64,000 nt of DNA, from positions 1-64,000 of the forward strand of contig CAKZXZ010000236.1 of NCBI GenBank assembly GCA_937883775.1. The letters run 5' to 3'. The position numbers were made by a program, and so were the translations under genes. The stretch is from an uncultured Paracoccaceae bacterium. Its GTDB lineage: Bacteria > Pseudomonadota > Alphaproteobacteria > Rhodobacterales > Rhodobacteraceae. Below are positions 54,643 through 63,428 of the stretch, one piece after another. The stretch's first letter is position 1. Every line of letters starts with the position of its first letter. A model generated the notes under the pieces. It did no database searches, was not told the origin of the DNA, and was given only the letters and a program-made list of their open reading frames with translations.

Positions 54643-55913
54643 CGGGCCTGAGCCTTGGCATAGATATCGGCACCTCTGGCATCCGAACTGCGGTGCTGGA
54701 TGAAAGCGGTGCGCTTCTCAGCACTGCCCGCGCCCCGCATGAGCCACAAGATACCAAACATATTGATGCAATGGCGTGGTGGCGTGCTGTAGAAAGCTGC
54801 ATCGCCAGCCAGGGCATTGCACTCCAGAAGATCGGGCATAGCCTTGGCGACGTGGCGCATATCGGCGTTGATGGCACATCGGGGACGATGGTGCTGACGG
54901 ACGCCAACGTAAAACCCGTAACCCGCGCGCTAATGTATAACTCAACAGGCTTCGATGGCGAAGCCAAGCGCATCGCGCAGCACGCACCTGAGGTTCATAT
55001 CACCCAAGGGTCAAACTCTGCCCTTGCACGGGCTTTGAGGCTGCAATCCCAAGACACGGGAAAACGTGCCAGCCATCTGCTGCATCAAGCCGATTTCGTC
55101 ATTGCAAAGCTGCGCGGCACAGGCGGCGTCAGCGATCATAACAACACGCTCAAGCTGGGGTTTGATCCTGAAACCGGCACATGGCCGGATTGGTTTGCGC
55201 AGACGGGCTTCGATCTTTCGCTTTTGCCAAAGGTCGAACCAGCGGGCGCACCTATCGGCCCAATTGCGCCTGACATGGCAAAGCAATTGGGCTTTTCGCC
55301 CGCTGCAATTGTCCATACTGGCACCACCGACAGCATCGCTGCGTTTCTTGCCGCCGCTCCGCTTGTGTCCGGCGCTGCGGTGACCTCGCTTGGCACGACA
55401 CTGGCGATCAAGCTGCTCAGCGAAACGCGGATCGATGATCCATCTGTCGGGCTTTATGCACATAAGCTTGGGAGGTTTTGGCTGGTTGGCGGAGCTTCAA
55501 ACTCTGGCGGTGGCGTTCTGGCCCAGCTGTTCACACCACAAGATCTGGCAAAGCTGTCCGCACAGATCGATCCAACACAACCCAGCCCGCTGAATTACTA
55601 TCCGCTGACAAAACCCGGCGAACGGTTCCCGGTGAACGACCCGAACCATGCGCCAGTTCTAACACCGCGCCCCGACAGCGATGTCGCGTTTCTGCACGGC
55701 CTTCTGGAAAGCATCGCCCGGATCGAGGCGCAGTGTTATGAGGCCATACAAAATCGTGGCGGCAGCGCGCCATCGCAGTTGTTCACAGCAGGTGGCGGCG
55801 CCCAAAACCAGACCTGGACACAAATCCGGGCACGCGTTCTGGGTATTGAACCAAAAGAGGCCGACCAGTCAGAGGCCGCAATTGGAATCGCACGATTGAT
55901 CTTGGACCTCTAA
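54639..55913 (+). CDS. FGGY-family carbohydrate kinase
   Basis: The 424-residue kinase has LGIDIGTSGIRTAVLDE at the N terminus, GVDGTSGTMVLTD, and the C-terminal FTAGGGAQNQTW of FGGY enzymes such as xylulokinase. It is shorter than typical xylulokinase (480-500). It presumably phosphorylates the sugar that the aldolases then cleave. It overlaps the aldolase gene by 4 bases and is the last gene of the plus arm. Confidence 0.9.
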   Translation: MTGLSLGIDIGTSGIRTAVLDESGALLSTARAPHEPQDTKHIDAMAWWRAVESCIASQGIALQKIGHSLGDVAHIGVDGTSGTMVLTDANVKPVTRALMYNSTGFDGEAKRIAQHAPEVHITQGSNSALARALRLQSQDTGKRASHLLHQADFVIAKLRGTGGVSDHNNTLKLGFDPETGTWPDWFAQTGFDLSLLPKVEPAGAPIGPIAPDMAKQLGFSPAAIVHTGTTDSIAAFLAAAPLVSGAAVTSLGTTLAIKLLSETRIDDPSVGLYAHKLGRFWLVGGASNSGGGVLAQLFTPQDLAKLSAQIDPTQPSPLNYYPLTKPGERFPVNDPNHAPVLTPRPDSDVAFLHGLLESIARIEAQCYEAIQNRGGSAPSQLFTAGGGAQNQTWTQIRARVLGIEPKEADQSEAAIGIARLILDL

Positions 55914-55920
55914 CACGAAA

Positions 55921-55945
55921 GGGCCGCCCTTTATCAGAGCGGCCC
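55921..55945. terminator. Bidirectional hairpin terminator
   Basis: GGGCCGC / GCGGCCC with an 11-base loop lies between two convergent genes. It is followed by TTT on the minus strand and CATCTT on the plus strand, so it is a moderate two-way terminator. Confidence 0.6.
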
Positions 55946-55967
55946 CATCTTGTCATAGCTGACACGC

Positions 55968-57524
55968 CTAGTGCGAGAACTTCTTGATCTCACCTGATTT
56001 CAGACGCGCGCTGTAGGAGTTCAACTCTTTGCGCACCACTTTCATCAGGAAGTAGAGACAGAAGATATTGACGACCGCCATCGCAAAGATGGCCGCATCC
56101 GAAAAGTCGATCACGGGCCCAAGGCTTGCTGCCGCACCAATCACGATGAAGACGCAGAAGATGATCTTGAAAATCAGCTCTGTCGTCTTGCCTTCGCCAA
56201 ACAGATACGTCCACGCCTTGAGGCCGTAGTAAGACCACGAGATCATCGTCGAGAACGCGAACAGGACGACCGCAATAACCAGCACAAAGGGGAACCAGCT
56301 GATCGCTGAGCCAAACGCTGCAGACGTCAGCGCAACACCCCCCGTATCGCCAACCGTAGCAATCGCAGTACCAGCCTCGTTGAGCATGTAATTGCCGGTT
56401 GTCTCGTCGATAATCAGCTGCTGGGAGATGATGATGACCAAGGCAGTCATCGTGCAAATCACAACCGTGTCGATCAGCGGCTCAAGCAACGAAACAAAGC
56501 CTTCGGTGATCGGTTCCTTGGTCTTCACCGCCGAGTGTGCAATCGCAGCCGACCCCACGCCCGCTTCGTTTGAAAACGCAGCCCGCTTGAAGCCTTGGAT
56601 CAGCGCGCCGACAAAGCCCCCTGCAACCCCCAGCCCGGTAAAGGCGCCGGCAAAGATCTGTCCAAAGGCCCAACCGATCATGTCGTAGTTCACGATCAGA
56701 ACAATAAGCGCCGCGCCGACATACATAATGCCCATGAACGGCACAACTTTTTCAGTGACCTTGGCAATGGACTTGATCCCGCCGACGATCACAGCAAAGG
56801 CCACCGCCGCAAAGATGACGCCCGTGATCCACCCTGGATACTCACCCGTGATCTGCGTGATCTGCACATGGGCCTGATTGGCTTGGAACATATTCCCGCC
56901 ACCAAGCGCACCAAGGATACAAAAAACTGAAAAGAGAACCGCTAGGATCTTGCCGCCCGGCAAGCCCAGTTCGTCAAAACCCTTCGAGATGTAATACATC
57001 GGGCCACCAGAGACGGTCCCGTCAGGGTATTCGTTGCGGTATTTCACACCCAGCGTGCATTCGGTGAACTTCGAGGCCATGCCCAGAAGACCGGCAAGGA
57101 TCATCCAGAATGTGGCACCCGGCCCACCAATACCGACCGCAACCGCAACACCTGCGATGTTACCAAGACCGACAGTTCCCGACAGAGCCGTTGCAAGCGC
57201 TTGAAAGTGGCTTACCTCGCCTGCGTCATTAGGGTCGGAATAATCCCCTTTGACCAAACCAATCGCATGGCCAAAAAAGCGAAACTGCACAGCTGCAAAG
57301 TAGATTGTGAAAACAGTCGCACCGACAACCAGCCACATGACGATCCATGGAAAGTCGGTGCCGGGAATAGGCGCGAAGATAAAGCTGACGAAAGGACCTG
57401 TGAAATTGGCAAAAGCCTCGTTCACGCGGGCGTCCAAAGACTGTGCGGGGTCCTGAGCATGCGCAGGCAACGCAATAGCGACAAATGCAGCGAACGCGAG
57501 GAATATCGAATATGTCTTTTTCAT
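55968..57524 (-). CDS. Alanine/glycine:cation symporter (AGCS family)
   Basis: The 518-residue membrane protein imports alanine or glycine with Na+ or H+. It has the AGCS signatures ALSGTVGLGNIAGVAVAVGIGGPGA and FKRAAFSNEAGVGSAAIAHS. A signal-peptide-like leader (MKKTYSIFLAFAAFVAIALPAHAQ) comes before the first helices. The universal stress protein gene is 12 bases upstream and is probably in the same transcript. Confidence 0.93.
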   Translation of the reverse strand: MKKTYSIFLAFAAFVAIALPAHAQDPAQSLDARVNEAFANFTGPFVSFIFAPIPGTDFPWIVMWLVVGATVFTIYFAAVQFRFFGHAIGLVKGDYSDPNDAGEVSHFQALATALSGTVGLGNIAGVAVAVGIGGPGATFWMILAGLLGMASKFTECTLGVKYRNEYPDGTVSGGPMYYISKGFDELGLPGGKILAVLFSVFCILGALGGGNMFQANQAHVQITQITGEYPGWITGVIFAAVAFAVIVGGIKSIAKVTEKVVPFMGIMYVGAALIVLIVNYDMIGWAFGQIFAGAFTGLGVAGGFVGALIQGFKRAAFSNEAGVGSAAIAHSAVKTKEPITEGFVSLLEPLIDTVVICTMTALVIIISQQLIIDETTGNYMLNEAGTAIATVGDTGGVALTSAAFGSAISWFPFVLVIAVVLFAFSTMISWSYYGLKAWTYLFGEGKTTELIFKIIFCVFIVIGAAASLGPVIDFSDAAIFAMAVVNIFCLYFLMKVVRKELNSYSARLKSGEIKKFSH

Positions 57525-57536
57525 TTTTACCAGTCC

Positions 57537-57968
57537 TTATGCGACGACAGTGACGGGAACGCGTGCGTTCATCACAAGGTTTGCTGTTGAGCTGCCGAAC
57601 AGGCGCGAGGTCAAACCGCCTGCACTTGTGCGTGCAACGATGATCTGGCTTGCGCCTTCGCTGTGGGCAATATCATCAATCGTGTCGGCCACATCACCGT
57701 GGCGCACCATCGCCCGGGCTGACAATCCAGCCTCGGTCAGGGATGCCACCGCAGGATTAACCACGCGTTCCATCGCGATGGAGATTTCCTCCTCGCGCCG
57801 TTTGTGTCTCTGCGCGTTCTCTTCCGCGGTCTGGAAGGAAAATGGCGACCACTCAATCACGTAGATCACGATCAACTCGCAATCTTTCGTGCAGGCCGCC
57901 AGATTTTTGGCGAATGCGAGGGCTTTGTCCCCCGAGCTTTGGCCATCAAGGCCGATCACTAGTTTCAT
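57537..57968 (-). CDS. Universal stress protein
   Basis: The 143-residue UspA-fold protein has KLVIGLDGQSSGDKALAFA at the start and VARTSAGGLTSRLFGSSTANLVMNA at the end. The ATP-binding G-2x-G-9x-G(S/T) pattern fits loosely. It lies 12 bases before the AGCS gene. The 294-base gap upstream (57969-58262) holds no gene or clear structure that I can support. Confidence 0.9.
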   Translation of the reverse strand: MKLVIGLDGQSSGDKALAFAKNLAACTKDCELIVIYVIEWSPFSFQTAEENAQRHKRREEEISIAMERVVNPAVASLTEAGLSARAMVRHGDVADTIDDIAHSEGASQIIVARTSAGGLTSRLFGSSTANLVMNARVPVTVVA

Positions 57969-58262
57969 GGGTCTGTCCCTGTTTTATGTTTTTTTAAGAA
58001 AGGCACCTCAACAGTGGGGCACTCATGTGGGAACCTGCCCGAGACCGCCAATCTCCAGATACGCTAAGAGATTAAAGGGTTTCGGTCTACAATCTTGAAG
58101 AAGCCTCGCACGTCGCCCGTGATCCAACCTTCCGATTTGACAGAAAATCAGATGCGGCTGGTCCGTATCAGCTTGAACTTTCGAGGGCTGCGAAGACGGC
58201 CAAAAGATAAATCTATTCAGCCTGTCGTGGGTGCATAAGCACGCTGGCGCAGAGTACCCTGT

Positions 58263-59021
58263 CTAAAGAAAGACCCGATAGAAATAGACAGCTGACAGGA
58301 TCAGGCCAAAACCCGTTACTGCCCCGCGCAACAGCTTTTGGTTAACACGCTTTGCCAGCTTGCCGCCGAAATAGCCGCCAATCGCGCTCCCAAACATCAT
58401 CGTGATGGCCTCAGGCCACGCAATCAACCCACTGAGACCAAAAAGAATAATACTGATGAACGTAAAACTTGTCGCGGTGGCATTCTTGATTGCATTGGCC
58501 ACATGAAAATCGCGATAGCCAAGAAGCTGACCCAACGCCAACAGGATGACACCGACGCCCGCTCCGAAATAGCCACCATAGATTGAGACCGCAAAAAGCG
58601 CTGCATATACGATCCGGTCGCCCCCGGCTTCGCCCGCCATTGCCAACAACGCTGCACGCAAGCGGTCTCCCAGAACGAAAAGAGCGGTGGCCGCAAGCAG
58701 AAGAAATGGGATCAACACATCAAAAAACGCCGGATCCGAAAAGATCAGCAATAATGAGCCGATAACAGCTCCCGCCCCGGAATAAAGCAGGATGGGAATC
58801 AACCTGCGGCCGATCCTGCGCAACTCATCAAGGTAGGGCGGCAACGCAAACAGGTTGGCGGGTGCCAACGCAAGGAAGTTGGTGGCGTTTGCAACGACAG
58901 GCGGCAATCCGACCGCCATCAAGACCGGAAAAGAAAAAAGCGTGGCTCCGCCTGCAATGGCGTTCCAACCGCCTGCAATCACGCCGATGCCTACCAAAAG
59001 GGCGATTTCCAAAAAGTCCAT
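58263..59021 (-). CDS. TauE/SafE-family sulfite/sulfonate exporter
   Basis: The 252-residue membrane protein has about eight hydrophobic helices and the TauE/SafE start (LVGIGVIAGGWNAIAGGATLFSFPVLMAVG) with a GYFGAGVGVILLALG repeat. The family exports sulfite or sulfonates. It is divergent from the LysR gene, which may control it. Confidence 0.9.
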   Translation of the reverse strand: MDFLEIALLVGIGVIAGGWNAIAGGATLFSFPVLMAVGLPPVVANATNFLALAPANLFALPPYLDELRRIGRRLIPILLYSGAGAVIGSLLLIFSDPAFFDVLIPFLLLAATALFVLGDRLRAALLAMAGEAGGDRIVYAALFAVSIYGGYFGAGVGVILLALGQLLGYRDFHVANAIKNATATSFTFISIILFGLSGLIAWPEAITMMFGSAIGGYFGGKLAKRVNQKLLRGAVTGFGLILSAVYFYRVFL

Positions 59022-59121
59022 AAGGCGGTTCCAGTCGCGATTGCTGGGCTTGGATTAGCGCGATAATGTCATCGTGAAAAACGAAAGTAATTTATATCAA
59101 ACATCGAAATTTTCGAACGCT

Positions 59122-59967
59122 ATGGTAACGACAGATCAACTCCGCGCCTTCCTGACGATTGCTGATTTGGGCAATCTAACGGCCGCATCCGGACGTCTGC
59201 ATAAAACCCAGTCTGCCGTCAGCGCACAGCTCAAAAACCTCGAGGCGACAGTCGGCGTAGCGTTGTTTGAGCGCGCAGCGCGGGGCATGATCCTGACCGA
59301 ACAGGGGGAACGCTTCCTGCCGCAGGCACGTACAACACTGCGCGAACTGGGCGCGTTGACGTCAATGTTCAACGACGCCCTGTCTGGCACCATTCGCATC
59401 GGTGTGCCGGACGATTTCGAGGATGGCCGACTTGAGCATTTGCTGGGCACATTCGCGCAAACACATCCCGGCGTCGAAGTCCGCATCACCTCAGGCTGCA
59501 CGCATGATTTTGAAAAAGCTATTGCCCGCGACGATCTGGATATCGCTGTAAAATCAGGGCCAACCTATGGGGCGGGGGATCCGCTTTACGAAGAAAACAT
59601 CGTCTGGGTCACGGCCAGCACACGCAAGGGCGCTGCGTTCGAGTGTATTCCCCTTGCCCTTCTGGACCGTGATTGCTGGTGGCGCCAAATTCCCCAAACA
59701 GCCTTGGACGCGGCAGGAAAACCCTATCGCATCGCATTCTCAAGCAGCAGCTTTGCCAGTGTCTGTTCCGCAGTCCAAGCTGGCTTGGCCGTATCCATCG
59801 TCCCCGAGCGCGTCGTGACAGATCGCATGAGAATACTTGCTGAGAGAGACGGCTTTCCCAGACTGCCAACCATACGCCGAACCATCCTGTCGAACGCGCA
59901 TGCCTCACAAGACTTGGTAGATGCGGTGCGAACCGCGTTCCTCTCTCTGGCTGGCAAGGGCACCTAG
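59122..59967 (+). CDS. LysR-family transcriptional regulator
   Basis: The 281-residue form from ATG 59122 starts MVTTDQLRAFLTIADLGNLTAASGRLHKTQSAVSAQLKNLE, a typical LysR helix-turn-helix, and continues with the effector domain. The ORF start at 59074 gives an unlikely 16-residue lead. The divergent TauE/SafE gene is the natural target, by the usual LysR arrangement. Confidence 0.92.
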   Translation: MVTTDQLRAFLTIADLGNLTAASGRLHKTQSAVSAQLKNLEATVGVALFERAARGMILTEQGERFLPQARTTLRELGALTSMFNDALSGTIRIGVPDDFEDGRLEHLLGTFAQTHPGVEVRITSGCTHDFEKAIARDDLDIAVKSGPTYGAGDPLYEENIVWVTASTRKGAAFECIPLALLDRDCWWRQIPQTALDAAGKPYRIAFSSSSFASVCSAVQAGLAVSIVPERVVTDRMRILAERDGFPRLPTIRRTILSNAHASQDLVDAVRTAFLSLAGKGT

Positions 59968-60001
59968 TGGCAAAGGCGGCCAGCCTGGCACAGTATGGCG
60001 A

Positions 60002-61726
60002 TCACGCGGGAAGCTCCTTTTGACCGTCCGGGTCCTCTGCTGCGGTCTGTGGGGCAGTTTCAACGCCTGAAATCATGCGCGCCGCTGCAATGGCCGCATC
60101 GCGATATGGCAAAAGCACAAGATCCGCTTGTAAAGGCTTAAGCGTTTCAGCGGATGTTTCACTATGCGCCGCGACCGCAACCTTCCCAGGAAACCCAATA
60201 TCCCGCACTGCGCGCAAAAGCGCATGGCGGGGATCGTCATGGCTTAGCCCGGTATCATGTTCCGGAACCGCAAGAACCAACCATTCCGCTTGTTGCAGCG
60301 GCAGATGCGCCAGAAACTCTGGATCCGTCGCGTCGCCGAAAACGGTATCATAACCGCGCCGCCGCGCGTTGCGCACCGCGTCTGGGCTGAAATCGACGCC
60401 TAGGATGTTCTTTCCGCTTTTCTGAAGCACGGACGCAATCCCCAAACCGTATCGCCCAAGGCCGAACAGGATCACATCATGCGGCTGCGCCGCTTCGGGG
60501 CCGTTATTGGGCTCGGCGCCCGTTCTGCGCCGCTCAAAAATGCCCAGGACAGGCTCAAAGACGGTGTAGATCTGATGCGAAAACGTAATCATGTAGGTAG
60601 AGGCTGCAATCGTCACGAGCCCGACAAGTGTGACAAGGCCCAGCGCTTCGTCGGCGACATGGCCGATGGACACACCCATCGCCATGAAGATCAACGAAAA
60701 CTCGCTGATCTGAGCAACTGTCAACCCGGCCAAAAAACCGGTCCGCTTGCGAAATCCCATCGCTCCCATAATCACCAGAACGATCAGCGGATTGCCAATC
60801 AGCACGAACAAAGACAGCACAATGGCGGGCCCAACGCTTGCGCCCAGCACAGAAAGATCAAGCGAGGCGCCCAGCGCGATAAAGAAGAAAAGCAAAAGGA
60901 AATCCCGAAGCGAGGCCAACCGCGCGGCGATGGCTTCCCGGAACGGCGTGGATGCCAGCGAAACGCCTGCCAACAGCCCACCCAGTTCCTTGCCAAAACC
61001 AAGGTAATGGCCAACCGCTGCAAGAAGGGCGGCCCAGCCAATTGCAAAAGAGACCAGAAGCTCTGGCGCGCGCGACAGCCGTGTGACAAGCGGATTTGCG
61101 ACATACCGAATGAACACAACCACAAAAGTCAGCATGCCAAGCCCGTAGCCCAGCACGCGCAACACATCTGTAAGCGCACCATCGCCACCCGCTGCCGCGC
61201 CTACACCGATGGCCGAAAGCGAGATCATCGCGATGACAACGACGATGTCTTGCACGATCAGAAAGCCAAGCGCGATCCGACCATGCAGCGCGTCAATCTC
61301 GCGCTTATCAGACAGAAGTTTAACGATGATGATCGTAGACGAAAACGTCAGCGCAATCGCCACATAGATCGCCGTTCGCGGATCAAGGCCAAGACCAAGC
61401 GCGATCAAAAAGCCAAAGACCGTCGTGAAAAGAACCTGCCCAAGACCCGTGACCAAAGCCACCGGTCCCAACGTGCGCACAAGATTGAAATCAAGCTTCA
61501 AGCCCACAAGAAACAGCAAGACAGCGATCCCAAGCTCCGCCAAAAGATCAATCTGCTGGTCCGAGCGGGCAATGTTCAAGACAGAGGGGCCCGCCAGAAT
61601 ACCCACCGCGATAAAGCTGACGATAAGCGGTTGGCGCAGTATCAAGCCGACAAAGCCAACACCTGCCGCCAGCACCAGGAGCGCCGCAATCTCGTAGAAC
61701 AGGTAACCCTCGATCGCGGCGTTCAT
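60002..61726 (-). CDS. CPA2 monovalent cation:proton antiporter with TrkA-N domain
   Basis: The 574-residue protein has an N-terminal antiporter domain of about 12 helices (VGFVGLILRQPLIVSFIAVGILAGPS) and a C-terminal NAD-binding domain (VILFGLGRYGLGIASVLQ, with GxGxxG), the KefB/CPA2 layout. It would exchange K+ or Na+ for H+ under control of the nucleotide or glutathione state. GGAGAG precedes the ATG. Confidence 0.92.
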   Translation of the reverse strand: MNAAIEGYLFYEIAALLVLAAGVGFVGLILRQPLIVSFIAVGILAGPSVLNIARSDQQIDLLAELGIAVLLFLVGLKLDFNLVRTLGPVALVTGLGQVLFTTVFGFLIALGLGLDPRTAIYVAIALTFSSTIIIVKLLSDKREIDALHGRIALGFLIVQDIVVVIAMISLSAIGVGAAAGGDGALTDVLRVLGYGLGMLTFVVVFIRYVANPLVTRLSRAPELLVSFAIGWAALLAAVGHYLGFGKELGGLLAGVSLASTPFREAIAARLASLRDFLLLFFFIALGASLDLSVLGASVGPAIVLSLFVLIGNPLIVLVIMGAMGFRKRTGFLAGLTVAQISEFSLIFMAMGVSIGHVADEALGLVTLVGLVTIAASTYMITFSHQIYTVFEPVLGIFERRRTGAEPNNGPEAAQPHDVILFGLGRYGLGIASVLQKSGKNILGVDFSPDAVRNARRRGYDTVFGDATDPEFLAHLPLQQAEWLVLAVPEHDTGLSHDDPRHALLRAVRDIGFPGKVAVAAHSETSAETLKPLQADLVLLPYRDAAIAAARMISGVETAPQTAAEDPDGQKELPA

Positions 61727-61837
61727 GCAGTCTCTCCTTCATATGTCCTTAGAAGCCACCGGAATCATCAAATCCGGCGACCAAAAGCTCTGATGCAAGA
61801 GGGGGGCGTGTGCGCAAAAGCTGACAACAACGTCAGA

Positions 61838-61861
61838 GGTTGTCAATCCAGGCTGACAACC
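61838..61861. repeat. Inverted repeat between matB and the antiporter gene
   Basis: GGTTGTCA and TGACAACC form a perfect 8-bp inverted repeat with an 8-base spacer. A further GCTGACAAC lies 18 bases before it and forms its own short hairpin (CTGAC / GTCAG). No T run follows on either strand. It may be a weak terminator for matB or an operator. Confidence 0.5.
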
Positions 61862-61905
61862 CCTGTTCGAATGCCGGACAGATAGGTATCGCCATTGGGC
61901 CGCGT

Positions 61906-63420
61906 TTAATGAAAGGCACTGGCGAACTGCGCGCGGAGTGCATTCTTTTGAACTTTCCCCATCGTGTTGCGAGGCAGTTCAGGTAAGACAACAAGCTTTT
62001 GCGGCTGTTTGAAACGAGCAAGAGATCCGCTGATACGTGTTTTGATCGCCTCTAGGTCCAGCTTTTGATCTGACTTTGGAACAAGGACGCCGACAACACT
62101 TTCCCCAAAATCCGCATGCGGCACCCCAATGACCGCGCTTTCCAGCACGCCATCTTGTTCATCCAGCAGCAATTCGATCTCTTTGGGGTAGATATTGTAA
62201 CCACCTGAAATAATGAGATCTTTGTTCCGACCAACAATGCTCACATAGCCGTCCGCATCAATCTGGCCCAGATCACCGGTGATAAAAAAGCCATCCTCGC
62301 GCAGTTCTTCAGCGGTCTTCTCGGGCATCTGCCAATAGCCCTGAAATACATTTGGACCGCGCACCTCGATCTGGCCGATCTCACCTTGTGGGAGGGTCGC
62401 ACCGGTTTGGCTGTCTGTGATCTTCAGCTCGACATCCGGCAATGGAAACCCAACCGTGCCGGCCCGCCGCTCGCCATCATAAGGGTTCGAGGTATTCATG
62501 TTTGTTTCCGTCATGCCGTAGCGTTCAAGAATGCGGTGACCCGTGCGCTCTTCAAACCGAAGATGCGTTTCCGCCAAAAGCGGCGCACTGCCGGACACAA
62601 ACAAGCGCATATGCGCCGTTAGATCCTTGCTAAAGCGCGTGTCAGACAGCAGTCGGGTGTAAAAAGTCGGCACACCCATCATCGCCGTCGCACGAGGGAT
62701 ATCGCCGATCATCTGATCCAGATCGAACTTCGGCAAAAAGATCATTTGTCCACCAGCCAGAAGCGTGATGTTGGTCGCAACGAACAATCCATGCGTATGA
62801 AAAATCGGAAGGGCGTGCAGCAAAACGTCTTTCGACGTGAAACGCCACTCTCTTTGCAGGGTCGCCGCGTTGGACAACAGGTTGCCTTGGCTCAACATCG
62901 CACCTTTTGAGCGTCCTGTGGTCCCAGACGTGTAAAGCAACGCCGCAATATCAGTTTCAGCACGCGGCACAGTGTCGAACATCGTTGGAAAAGCGGCGGC
63001 CTGTTGCACGAAACTTCCCGTGCCATCGGCATTCAAAGTGTCCAGCCGCGCCCCACATCGCGCGGCAATTGGCGAAAGACTGCTTTTGGCGCGTTCATCG
63101 CACAGCATGATACCAGCGCCACTATTTTCAACAAAATAAGCGACTTCGTCGGCTGTGTACGCTGTATTGAGCGGAAGAAACACCAAACCGGCCTGAACGC
63201 AGGCCGCATAAAGGGCCAGGGCCTGCGGTGATTTCCCAACCTGCACGGCAACGCGGTCTCCGGGCGTGAGCCCAATATCCGACAAAAGCCCTGCATACTG
63301 CGCAGCCATCTCAAGAAAAGCCCCATAGGACAGCATATCGCCATCGGGCAGTTGCAAGAACACAGATGCACTTTGATGGTGCTGTCCAAACAGCGTGTCA
63401 TAAAGAGGATTTGCCATCAT
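61906..63420 (-). CDS. matB: Malonyl-CoA synthetase
   Basis: The 504-residue acyl-CoA synthetase has the AMP-binding motif LLYTSGTTGRSKGAML and catalytic KDLIISGGYNIYPKEIE, and the overall sequence fits MatB, which activates malonate to malonyl-CoA. The partner gene 8 bases upstream is malonyl-CoA decarboxylase, the usual matA-matB pair for malonate use. Either of the first two ATGs may be used. Confidence 0.93.
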   Translation of the reverse strand: MMANPLYDTLFGQHHQSASVFLQLPDGDMLSYGAFLEMAAQYAGLLSDIGLTPGDRVAVQVGKSPQALALYAACVQAGLVFLPLNTAYTADEVAYFVENSGAGIMLCDERAKSSLSPIAARCGARLDTLNADGTGSFVQQAAAFPTMFDTVPRAETDIAALLYTSGTTGRSKGAMLSQGNLLSNAATLQREWRFTSKDVLLHALPIFHTHGLFVATNITLLAGGQMIFLPKFDLDQMIGDIPRATAMMGVPTFYTRLLSDTRFSKDLTAHMRLFVSGSAPLLAETHLRFEERTGHRILERYGMTETNMNTSNPYDGERRAGTVGFPLPDVELKITDSQTGATLPQGEIGQIEVRGPNVFQGYWQMPEKTAEELREDGFFITGDLGQIDADGYVSIVGRNKDLIISGGYNIYPKEIELLLDEQDGVLESAVIGVPHADFGESVVGVLVPKSDQKLDLEAIKTRISGSLARFKQPQKLVVLPELPRNTMGKVQKNALRAQFASAFH

Positions 63421-63428
63421 AGTCGTCC

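Noticed and set aside
56341-57524. Glycine riboswitch before the AGCS symporter
   Set aside because: The gene is only 12 bases from usp, and the leader of usp lacks the conserved glycine-riboswitch elements by eye.
58021-58250. Possible short coding remnant in the 294-base gap upstream of usp
   Set aside because: A run of about 40 codons without a stop exists on the plus strand, but it has no ATG, no ribosome site and no recognisable motif. It is within chance for GC-rich DNA.
60479-61885. 468-residue ORF on the plus strand opposite the antiporter gene
   Set aside because: It is a shadow of the CPA2 antiporter gene. Its translation is very rich in Arg, Lys, Gln and His with no domain, as expected for the antisense frame of a membrane protein.
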